Shown piece after piece: positions 1 through 6,178 of a DNA stretch of 18,667 bases; within the stretch, counting starts at the first letter, position 1, and each line of letters starts with the position of its first letter. Made by a program: the position numbers and the translations under genes. The stretch is taken from NCBI GenBank assembly GCA_016298185.1, contig JAEDDA010000020.1, positions 1-18,667 on the forward strand, read 5' to 3'. The notes under the pieces are model-generated. The model saw nothing but the letters and a program-made list of their open reading frames with translations, made no database searches and was not told where the DNA came from. Origin of the DNA: Bacilli bacterium. Lineage in GTDB: Bacteria > Bacillota_I > Bacilli_A > RFN20 > CAG-826.

Positions 1-17
1 TCTTAATTATGCATTAA

Positions 18-1619
18 TTACCAGATGGTTGGGACACCATCAACATAGTGCCAACTACCTGTGATATGTTCAGGAAGTGAATCGACTGGTACTTGAGCAT
101 CTGCTGAATAGATGTAAATAGAACAATAATTACCCTTATAATCATACCAAGCGCCACCGTAAATGCTGCCTTCTAATGACCATTCAGAAATACTTGTTCC
201 TTCATAGAACACATTGATCGGATGAGCTTCATTATCACCGATGCTTGCGAACGCTCTACCATGTGCAATTGTGCTTGCAGGCAACACTAATGATGTGAGT
301 CCGGTACAACCTGCAAATGGATACCATTCTAATGTGACTGCGCCAGTACCATTGAATTGAACATCTGTAAGATTATTACAACTATTAATAACATATTCAT
401 TTAGACTTAAGTCGCCATCATTTTCAAAAATTAATGTCTTTAAATAATGATTTTGGAAAATTCCAACATATTCATTGAAATCAGTAACATCACTTGGAAC
501 TGTGAATGAAGTTCTATTTGCTGCTTGTGGATAAACATATAATGTTTTGTCGGAACCACTTTTATGATATAGAACTCCTTGATCAACGAAGAAGCTACCA
601 TCATTGTAGCCATCTTCGAAAGTGAAGTTTTCGACATACATCATATCTTTAAGTGCATATTGTGTAATTGAATTAGCCATTCTCTTTGGAATAGTGAATG
701 TGCCAGATATACTAGTTACTCCACCAAATGGATAATATCCGAAAACTAAATCTTCTGTTCCACCAGTTTCGAAAACTGGATGTTGTAAGTTATCACAACT
801 ATAGAAAGCGCTGTTTCCGATATATGTTACAGTATTTGGAATAGTGACATTTGTAATTGTATTAGAGTCTGAAAAAGCTTCTTTCGCAATGCTCACAACT
901 TTATTATCTCCAATTTGACTTGGGATAACGACGTTTGCAAATTCTTCACCAGAGAAACCAATTAATTCTAAATTATTGCCAGACTTTTTATAGCGGAGTC
1001 CGCCATTATCAACGATTGGGTTTTCTGATGGAATGCAATCTTTTGATAATTTGATTTGGAAATCATAGAGTTGCCCGTCTATTGTATCGTCAGAAAGAAC
1101 GCGGAAGTAGTTTGGAGTAGATCCATTAAATGTGAAATTTTTTATGCCACTTCCATAATCTGTTTTGCTTTCAAGATATTGAATGACGCCATCAACTTTT
1201 TCCCAACCCCATTCAACTTTTACTGATCTTGATGAAGAGAAACGTAAAGAAACCATTGAATTGATACAATCTACATTATAAATGCAGCTTGGACCATTAG
1301 TTTTACTTTTCACTTGCATATATGCTGTTCCATTGAAGTCATAACGGTACATATGTTCATAACCAATTGTGACATCATTTTTTAGTTGATCTGTTTTAAC
1401 GACCTTAGTTCCTGATTCATAGTATTCTTCTACTTCAGAACCAGATGTAGCGTGATCGACATCAAAGATATCGGCTGCACCAAAGGTAATAGTGTAGTAA
1501 TCTTCAGCACCCTTTGATAAGTTAAGTGAGTTTTTTTGTCCAACAACAACGCACGATAAGGCTATTGCTATTGAAGTAGTGGCTACACCAAAACCAATGA
1601 ATAAAGATTTTTTCTTCAT
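18..1619 (-). CDS. Secreted BspA-like leucine-rich-repeat surface protein
   Basis: 533 aa, predicted to be exported. Residues 1-27 form a signal peptide: a KKK N-region, a hydrophobic core (about 6-26) and a Cys at 23. The sequence before that Cys (IALS) is not a good lipobox, so lipoprotein status is doubtful. Residues 40-200 are a beta-rich, aromatic-rich N-terminal region I cannot assign. Residues 205-475 hold irregular type-5 (BspA/Treponema pallidum) LRRs, clearest at 226-280, where VVIPSQIG, AFSDSNTITNVTIPNTV and AFYSCDNL follow the IP..V..IG..AF..C..L pattern, and again at 392-455. The C-terminus ends in WHYVDGVPTIW, with no LPxTG anchor or late membrane helix. Such proteins are usually surface or secreted adhesion/interaction proteins; the ligand cannot be read from sequence. 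The ATG follows AAAGGGGAAA, a fair ribosome site, and the gene has its own promoter divergent from nrdG. Stop is TAA. Confidence 0.85.
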   Translation of the reverse strand: MKKKSLFIGFGVATTSIAIALSCVVVGQKNSLNLSKGAEDYYTITFGAADIFDVDHATSGSEVEEYYESGTKVVKTDQLKNDVTIGYEHMYRYDFNGTAYMQVKSKTNGPSCIYNVDCINSMVSLRFSSSRSVKVEWGWEKVDGVIQYLESKTDYGSGIKNFTFNGSTPNYFRVLSDDTIDGQLYDFQIKLSKDCIPSENPIVDNGGLRYKKSGNNLELIGFSGEEFANVVIPSQIGDNKVVSIAKEAFSDSNTITNVTIPNTVTYIGNSAFYSCDNLQHPVFETGGTEDLVFGYYPFGGVTSISGTFTIPKRMANSITQYALKDMMYVENFTFEDGYNDGSFFVDQGVLYHKSGSDKTLYVYPQAANRTSFTVPSDVTDFNEYVGIFQNHYLKTLIFENDGDLSLNEYVINSCNNLTDVQFNGTGAVTLEWYPFAGCTGLTSLVLPASTIAHGRAFASIGDNEAHPINVFYEGTSISEWSLEGSIYGGAWYDYKGNYCSIYIYSADAQVPVDSLPEHITGSWHYVDGVPTIW

Positions 1620-1650
1620 AAGTGTTTCCCCTTTAATTTAAGTTATTTTT

Positions 1651-1678
1651 ATTATAAAACATATCAAACCCAATTCAA
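1651..1678 (-). promoter_or_regulatory. Promoter of the LRR protein gene
   Basis: On the minus strand, TTGAAT (1673-1678) is followed after 16 bp by a perfect TATAAT (1651-1656). The predicted transcript start is near 1644, giving a leader of about 25 nt that contains the AAAGGGG ribosome site. The -10 is exact and the -35 matches 4 of 6. Confidence 0.6.
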
Positions 1679-1688
1679 AGTTAATGTG

Positions 1689-1704
1689 ATTCTTATATAA
1701 GAAT
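1689..1704. promoter_or_regulatory. 16-bp perfect palindrome, candidate operator for nrdG
   Basis: ATTCTTATATAAGAAT is a perfect 16-bp palindrome lying in the divergent LRR/nrdG spacer. It covers the -35 position of the nrdG promoter (-10 at 1720-1725) and lies upstream of the LRR promoter. The spacing fits a repressor or activator site for nrdG. AT-rich DNA makes chance palindromes more likely, so the function is inference. Confidence 0.35.
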
Positions 1705-1717
1705 AAAGTTTAGTTGT

Positions 1718-1725
1718 GATAAAAT
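1718..1725 (+). promoter_or_regulatory. Extended -10 promoter of nrdG (leaderless)
   Basis: TAAAAT (1720-1725) overlaps TG-A context at 1717-1719, giving an extended -10-like element. Only 6 nt separate it from the ATG at 1732, so transcription should begin at or within one base of the start codon. No Shine-Dalgarno sequence exists upstream of that ATG, and the only -35-like bases lie within the palindrome. Confidence 0.55.
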
Positions 1726-1731
1726 AAGTGC

Positions 1732-2418
1732 ATGGATTTTGTTGGTATAGATAAATTCTCATTATTAGATTTTGAAGACAGGATATCTTGTGTTCTTTTT
1801 TGTAAACCCTGCAACTATAGATGTCCATTTTGTCATAACGGCACAACTGTCTTAGAAGCGGAAACAGTTATTCCTTTTGAAGATATTTTAGAATATCTAG
1901 AAAGTAGAAAAGGATTAATAGATGCAGTTGTGGTTTCTGGTGGTGAACCAACATTAATGCCAGATTTAAAAGAAAAAATAATCAAATTAAAACAACTTGG
2001 TTTTTTGATTAAGTTAGACACTAATGGAACTAATCCAGAAGTAGTAAAAGATTTATATGAAAACCATTTAATCGACTATGTCGCAATGGATATCAAAAAT
2101 TCATTTGTGAAATACGCGATGACTGTGGGAGTGAAGAATGCTTTCTTAGATAAGATTAGTCAAACTATTAAATTCTTAATGACCAGTGGAATTGATTATG
2201 AATTTAGAACCACATTAATCGATGAATTCCATAACGAACAAGATATGCGTGATATTTCAGAAACCATTAAAGGTGCGAAACGCTTATATCTACAAAAATA
2301 TGTAGATAGAGAAAGTTGTATTGCGCATGGTTATCATGAAGTAAGTAAAGAAAAAGCAGAACGCTTTGTTGATATATTAAAAGGTAGCATTGAACAAGTA
2401 GCACTACGCGGTTATTGA
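1732..2418 (+). CDS. nrdG: Anaerobic ribonucleotide reductase activating protein (radical SAM)
   Basis: 228 aa radical-SAM activase, expected to install the glycyl radical on NrdD by SAM cleavage with a [4Fe-4S] cluster and a low-potential donor such as flavodoxin or ferredoxin. The cluster motif CxxxCxxC is C27, C31 and C34 in CNYRCPFCHNG. The SAM-contact GGEP motif is at 70-73, and DTNGT follows at about 96-100. The opening GIDKFSLLDF resembles the NrdG2-type (TIGR02495-like) activases, which are longer than the ~155-aa E. coli NrdG. The start at 1732 keeps this conserved opening. It has no Shine-Dalgarno site and a -10 box 6 nt upstream, so it is probably leaderless. It is not in operon with nrdD but faces it, with trxB between. 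It ends in TGA, the only TGA stop in the window. An activase for another glycyl radical enzyme is less likely given the neighbour. Confidence 0.88.
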   Translation: MDFVGIDKFSLLDFEDRISCVLFCKPCNYRCPFCHNGTTVLEAETVIPFEDILEYLESRKGLIDAVVVSGGEPTLMPDLKEKIIKLKQLGFLIKLDTNGTNPEVVKDLYENHLIDYVAMDIKNSFVKYAMTVGVKNAFLDKISQTIKFLMTSGIDYEFRTTLIDEFHNEQDMRDISETIKGAKRLYLQKYVDRESCIAHGYHEVSKEKAERFVDILKGSIEQVALRGY

Positions 2419-2421
2419 TAT

Positions 2422-2462
2422 GAAGTTCTTTTATAGTCAAGATTGGTTAAATAGAGAACTTC
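2422..2462 (+). other. Inverted repeat after nrdG
   Basis: GAAGTTCT (2422-2429) and AGAACTTC (2455-2462) form an 8-bp perfect stem around a 25-nt loop; a few more pairs are possible across a one-base bulge. No T-run follows directly (the nearest, TTTTTT, begins at about 2485), so it is a poor intrinsic terminator. It could be a 3'-end stabiliser or simply chance. Confidence 0.3.
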
Positions 2463-2515
2463 CATATGTCTTTAAATGAGATCGTTTTTTATTTTCCTTA
2501 TAAAACTAGTTATTT

Positions 2516-2539
2516 AAAAAAGGCAACAAAGTTGCCTTA
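2516..2539 (-). terminator. Rho-independent terminator of the nrdD-trxB unit
   Basis: On the minus strand AAGGCAAC, loop TTT and GTTGCCTT (stem 2520-2527 with 2531-2538) is followed by a six-T run at 2516-2521. The stem overlaps the trxB stop codon at 2537-2539. Read on the plus strand the same hairpin has only TAATTATTT after it, so it would terminate nrdG transcripts weakly at best. Confidence 0.85.
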
Positions 2540-3457
2540 ATTATTTCTGTTTAGCGATTGTAAATATCTATTGATATATACGCTTGCGATTGAGGCATCC
2601 CCTAAGGCTGTAACAACCTGACGGATGTCTTTTTTTCTTGTATCTCCTACTGCATAGACACCTGGACAAGATGTCTCCATATTGTCGTTGGTAATCACAA
2701 ATCCTTTATCATCGAGTTCCACTAAATCTTTAAATGGTTCATTACATGGGATTTGTCCAATAGCGACAAACACATTATTGGTTTCAACAGTGAATTCTTG
2801 ACTATTTGATTTATCAAAGAATCTTAACGCTTTTAATTCTTCATCTCCCACGAATTCTTGTAAGGAGACATTGAATCTCACATTAATCTTTTCGTTTTCC
2901 ATTATTCTTTGAATAAGTATTTGATCACCGAATAAGTGATCGAATAAGGCCCAGAGATTTACTTGTGGACAGTAGTTAGATAGTAATAATGCATATTGTA
3001 ATGCTGTATTAGCGTCACCGATGATGTTAGTGACTTGGCCTTTATAGAAGGCTCCATCACACACCGCACAGTAGGAGACACCATGTCCGACAAGTTTATC
3101 TTCATTAGGAAGATTCATCTTGCGGTGGTGACAACCATTAGCAAGAACAATTGTCCAAGCTTCATAGGTGTTGTAGTTTGTTGTAACGATAAACTTCTCT
3201 TCTACTTTGGTGATACTTTGAACTTCTTCAAGTTCGAATTCCGCGCCCATATCGGTGATTTGTTCAAACATCTGATCGCTATATTCGATTCCGGAAATAG
3301 CTTTGATGCCTGGAATGTTCTCGAGTTTAGGAGAAGTGGCCATTTGACCACCAAAATTCTCCTTCTCAAGAAGAAGGCAAGTGCGTCCATTTCTTAATGT
3401 ATTTAGAGCGACTGCCATTCCAGCAGGACCGCCACCGATAATGATGACATCGTACAT
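2537..3457 (-). CDS. trxB: Thioredoxin-reductase-like flavoprotein lacking NADPH motifs
   Basis: 306 aa, the usual length of low-molecular-weight thioredoxin reductases. The FAD-binding GGGPAG is at 8-13, FGGQM at 35-39, the redox disulfide CAVC at 130-133 followed by DGAFYKG, and the second FAD motif YAVGD at 268-272. The NADPH domain is abnormal: where NADPH-dependent enzymes have GGGxSA there is IIGDANTA (145-152), and the HRRxxxR stretch that grips the 2'-phosphate is replaced by WALFDHLFGD (169-178). Loss of both motifs is the hallmark of pyridine-nucleotide-independent reductases such as the ferredoxin-linked FFTR of Clostridium acetobutylicum. The ATG lies 2 nt after the nrdD stop, so the genes are cotranscribed and probably translationally coupled; no strong Shine-Dalgarno site is seen. 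The likely role is reducing the NrdD-fused redoxin or a separate thioredoxin. Family membership is sure; the electron donor is inference. Confidence 0.88.
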   Translation of the reverse strand: MYDVIIIGGGPAGMAVALNTLRNGRTCLLLEKENFGGQMATSPKLENIPGIKAISGIEYSDQMFEQITDMGAEFELEEVQSITKVEEKFIVTTNYNTYEAWTIVLANGCHHRKMNLPNEDKLVGHGVSYCAVCDGAFYKGQVTNIIGDANTALQYALLLSNYCPQVNLWALFDHLFGDQILIQRIMENEKINVRFNVSLQEFVGDEELKALRFFDKSNSQEFTVETNNVFVAIGQIPCNEPFKDLVELDDKGFVITNDNMETSCPGVYAVGDTRKKDIRQVVTALGDASIASVYINRYLQSLNRNN

Positions 3458-3459
3458 AA

Positions 3460-5829
3460 TTAGTTAATACTTTCTATATATCCTTTGATATTTGATGCGT
3501 TTTCAAAGACATCATAGCCGTTATCATTTGGAACGATAAGGGTTGGTGCTTTGTTGACCTTATATTGTAAGGTCTTTTCTTTGTTTTCTTCAGCATCGAT
3601 CACTGTGTAATGGATGCCGGCTTTATCAAGAAGCATTTTCGCCATCTTACAGTTTGGACATGTCTTTGTGGCAAATAATAAGATTTCGTTTAATGATTCA
3701 TTGCTCACTTTTTGTTCTTGTTCGCAATGTTCATGTTTTAACTCATGTGTTAAGTGTGAGTTTTCTGGTTCATATTCTTTACGGTTGTGGTATTCAGCGG
3801 TCTTACCATCGTTCCAGTTTTGAATTGGACGGTAGTAACCAGTGATACGTGAGTATACTTCTGTTTTTTGGCCGCAGTGTGGGCAAACAAATTGTTCACC
3901 GACCAAATAACCGTGTTCCTTACAAACGGAGTATGTTGGGCTCATTGTGTAGTAAGGAATGTGATAGTTCTCTGCAATCTTACGAACAAAGTTCATACAA
4001 GACTTCCAAGATGGTAATTTTTGACCTAAGAAGCAGTGGAAGACTGTACCAGAGGTGTAGAGTGTTTGTAAGCCATCTTGAATATCAAGAGCTTTATAAA
4101 CATCTTCTGTGAATCCGACTGGTAAGTGAGAACTGTTTGTATAATATGGAGTCATGCCTTCATCATTAGCGGTAATGATATCTGGATATTTGGCCTTATC
4201 GTGTTTAGCTAAACGGAAGGCTGTGGATTCCGCAGGTGTGGCTTCAAGGTTATATAAGTCACCATATAATTCTTGATAGTCGGATAATTTGTTTCTCATA
4301 TGATTGAGAACATCTTTGGTGAATTGGATACTTTCTGGATTTGTTAAGTCTTTTCTTAACCAACGAGCATTTAAGCAAGCCTCGTTCATGCCCACTAAAC
4401 CGATTGTGGAGAAGTGGTTATTGAATGTACCTAAGTATCTCTTTGTGTATGGATATAATCCCGCTTCTAATAAGGTTGTAACGGTATTTCTCTTGACCTT
4501 TAAGGATCTAGCAGAGATATCCATGATTTTATCTAATCTTTCATAGAAGTCTTTTTCATCTGTTGCTAAGTAAGCAATTCTTGGCATGTTGATGGTGACA
4601 ACACCGATTGAACCTGTAGATTCACCAGAACCGAAGAAGCCACCGGATTTCTTTCTTAATTCTCTTAAGTCGAGTCTTAAGCGGCAGCACATACTTCTAA
4701 CATCGCTTGGTTCCATATCGGAATTGATGTAGTTGGAGAAGTAAGGTGTGCCATACTTCGCGGTCATTTCGAATAATAATTTATTATTTTCGGTTTCAGA
4801 CCAGTCAAATGTTCTTGTGATGGAATATGTTGGGATTGGATATTGGAATCCTCTTCCGTTAGCGTCACCTTCAATCATGATTTCGATGAAAGCTTTATTA
4901 ACCATTGCCATTTCTTCAACGCAGTCTTTGTATTTGAATGGCATTTCTTTACCACCGACGATACAGTTGAGTTCCGCCATATCATTTGGGACAACCCAGT
5001 CTAATGTAATGTTGGTGAATGGTGCTTGTGTGCCCCATCTAGATGGAGTGTTAACACCATAGATGAAAGATTGGACACATTGTTTAACTTGTTTATATGT
5101 TAAATTATCAACTTTAACGAATGGTGCTAAGTAAGTATCGAATGAGGAGAAGGCTTGTGCACCAGCCCATTCGTTTTGCATGATACCTAAGAAGTTAACC
5201 ATTTGATTACATAATGTTGATAAGTGAGCGGCTGGAGCAGATGTAATCTTACCAACGACACCACCTAAACCTTCTTGGATTAATTGTTTTAATGACCAAC
5301 CAGCACAGTAACCTGTTAACATGCTTAAGTCGTGAATGTGGATGTCCGCGTTACGATGTGCGTCCGCGATTTCCTTATCATATACTTCACTTAACCAGTA
5401 GTTTGCGGTAACCGCACCAGAGTTAGATAAGATAAGACCACCAACTGAGTATGTGACAGTGGAGTTTTCTTTAACTCTCCAGTCATTGATTTTTAAGTAG
5501 TTATCAACAACGTTCTTATAGTCTAATTGAGTATTCTTCATATCTCTTAGATTTTGATGTTGTTTACGATAGATGATGTAGCTCTTAGCGACATCGACAA
5601 ATCCAGCTTGGACTAAGGCGATTTCCACTGCGTCTTGGACATCTTCCACGCCAATTGTTTCGTTTTTTGCTTTGCCATTGAAGATAGCGACTGTTCTGAG
5701 CGCTAACATTTGGATCACATCGTTGCTATAAACTTTGTGTTCAGCGATAAAAGCCTTTTCAATTGCTTTCTCGATTTTTTGAATATCGAATGGTTCGACA
5801 TTCCCGTTTCTCTTTAAAATTTTAAGCAT
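3460..5829 (-). CDS. nrdD: Class III anaerobic ribonucleoside-triphosphate reductase with fused glutaredoxin-like domain
   Basis: 789 aa glycyl-radical enzyme that reduces ribonucleoside triphosphates to dNTPs without oxygen. Order of parts: ATP-cone at 1-95 (allosteric activity control); ten-stranded barrel with the active-site Cys candidates C175 (GYCAGW) and C381/C382 (SMCCRLR); zinc site C636, H639, C649 and C652 (VCKEHGY ... CPHC); glycyl radical at G664 in RITGYYRP. A charged, His-rich linker (about 680-710, HLTHELKHEHCE) leads to a redoxin domain at 713-789 with CPNC (724-727) and the cis-Pro motif APTLIV (761-766). Most NrdD proteins end soon after the glycyl loop, so the redoxin is an addition. 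The ATG has AAGGAGAG 6 nt upstream. trxB follows 2 nt after the stop. The fused redoxin suggests reduction through a thiol chain rather than formate; this is inference from domain content. NrdG at 1732 is the presumed activase. Confidence 0.95.
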   Translation of the reverse strand: MLKILKRNGNVEPFDIQKIEKAIEKAFIAEHKVYSNDVIQMLALRTVAIFNGKAKNETIGVEDVQDAVEIALVQAGFVDVAKSYIIYRKQHQNLRDMKNTQLDYKNVVDNYLKINDWRVKENSTVTYSVGGLILSNSGAVTANYWLSEVYDKEIADAHRNADIHIHDLSMLTGYCAGWSLKQLIQEGLGGVVGKITSAPAAHLSTLCNQMVNFLGIMQNEWAGAQAFSSFDTYLAPFVKVDNLTYKQVKQCVQSFIYGVNTPSRWGTQAPFTNITLDWVVPNDMAELNCIVGGKEMPFKYKDCVEEMAMVNKAFIEIMIEGDANGRGFQYPIPTYSITRTFDWSETENNKLLFEMTAKYGTPYFSNYINSDMEPSDVRSMCCRLRLDLRELRKKSGGFFGSGESTGSIGVVTINMPRIAYLATDEKDFYERLDKIMDISARSLKVKRNTVTTLLEAGLYPYTKRYLGTFNNHFSTIGLVGMNEACLNARWLRKDLTNPESIQFTKDVLNHMRNKLSDYQELYGDLYNLEATPAESTAFRLAKHDKAKYPDIITANDEGMTPYYTNSSHLPVGFTEDVYKALDIQDGLQTLYTSGTVFHCFLGQKLPSWKSCMNFVRKIAENYHIPYYTMSPTYSVCKEHGYLVGEQFVCPHCGQKTEVYSRITGYYRPIQNWNDGKTAEYHNRKEYEPENSHLTHELKHEHCEQEQKVSNESLNEILLFATKTCPNCKMAKMLLDKAGIHYTVIDAEENKEKTLQYKVNKAPTLIVPNDNGYDVFENASNIKGYIESIN

Positions 5830-5835
5830 ATTAAG

Positions 5836-5894
5836 CTCTCCTTTTCATCTTGTATAAAAAAGTTCATTATATTTTTTGACAATTTTCCTTAAAA
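5836..5894 (-). promoter_or_regulatory. Promoter and ribosome site of nrdD-trxB
   Basis: A perfect TATAAT on the minus strand (5866-5871) lies about 37 nt before the nrdD ATG. The -35 region at 16-17 bp spacing (about 5888-5894, TTTTAA/TTTAAG) is weak. The leader of about 30 nt ends in AAGGAGAG (5836-5843), 6 nt before the ATG. I looked for paired NrdR boxes and found only partial matches. Confidence 0.5.
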
Positions 5895-6054
5895 TACGGG
5901 ATTCTTGCGGAATGTGTAAAAACTATATCAATTAAAGATAAGGAAAATAAAGCAAAAAATTAATTCGTTTAGACAGTGTAATAAAAAGACAAAAAAGTAA
6001 GAATATATCAATAAAAAATGTGTTTTAACCTAAAAATGAAAAAAACTTGCATTA

Positions 6055-6075
6055 TTATATAACAATGTTATATAA
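6055..6075. promoter_or_regulatory. Inverted repeat, candidate operator between nrdD and toxin-XRE gene
   Basis: TTATATAAC (6055-6063) and GTTATATAA (6067-6075) are a perfect 9-bp inverted repeat separated by AAT. A TTGCAT (6047-6052) with TATATA 16 bp later (6069-6074) could make a plus-strand promoter covered by this repeat. It is 100 bp from the toxin-XRE ATG and 230 bp from nrdD, so its target is unclear. The high AT content reduces its weight. Confidence 0.35.
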
Positions 6076-6150
6076 AAAAGAGAAAAAACATACTATTATC
6101 AAAAATTTCAAAAATCCGAGCTAAAATAGCTTAACTTAAAATTTAAAAAA

Positions 6151-6171
6151 ATACCCCTGTGGGTGTATAAT
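6151..6171 (+). promoter_or_regulatory. Leaderless promoter with GC-rich dyad for the toxin-XRE gene
   Basis: A perfect TATAAT (6166-6171) ends 7 nt before the ATG at 6179; TTAAAA at 6143-6148 is a possible -35 at 17 bp. An imperfect dyad, ATACCCC (6151-6157), TGTG, GGTGTAT (6162-6168), with 6 of 7 bases matching, covers the spacer and runs into the -10 box. It is a G/C island in otherwise A/T DNA. A repressor binding here would block polymerase, which suits autoregulation by the XRE domain encoded just downstream. No Shine-Dalgarno site is present. Confidence 0.55.
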
Positions 6172-6178
6172 AAATGAC

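Larger units (their letters stand above)
5830..6178. other. 349-bp AT-rich gap between nrdD and the toxin-XRE gene
   Basis: No convincing coding sequence on either strand. The gap holds the nrdD promoter at its left end, the promoter and dyad of the 6179 gene at its right end, a 21-bp inverted repeat at 6055-6075, a weak AGCTA-AAA-TAGCT hairpin at 6119-6131, and two copies of TATATCAAT 80 bp apart (5924 and 6004). The rest is A/T runs. It is the longest non-coding stretch in the window. Confidence 0.6.

Noticed and set aside
1540..1619. Lipoprotein signal at C23 of the LRR protein
   Set aside because: The residues before Cys (A, L, S) do not fit the lipobox pattern well; an ordinary signal peptide is more likely.
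2422..2462. Intrinsic terminator for nrdG
   Set aside because: The stem is followed by CATATG rather than a T-run and has a 25-nt loop.
2420..2479. 19-codon small gene after nrdG
   Set aside because: No ribosome site and no recognisable product; kept only as a low-interest observation, not as a gene.
3035..3397. Plus-strand frames within trxB and nrdD (also 3614-3845, 3849-4112, 4304-4546, 4748-5062)
   Set aside because: All lie opposite strongly conserved coding sequence and have no family features of their own.
5911..6012. Possible NrdR boxes upstream of nrdD
   Set aside because: CTATAT and TATATCAAT elements recur, but only half of the NrdR consensus matches and the 80-bp separation does not fit the usual ~31-bp tandem spacing.
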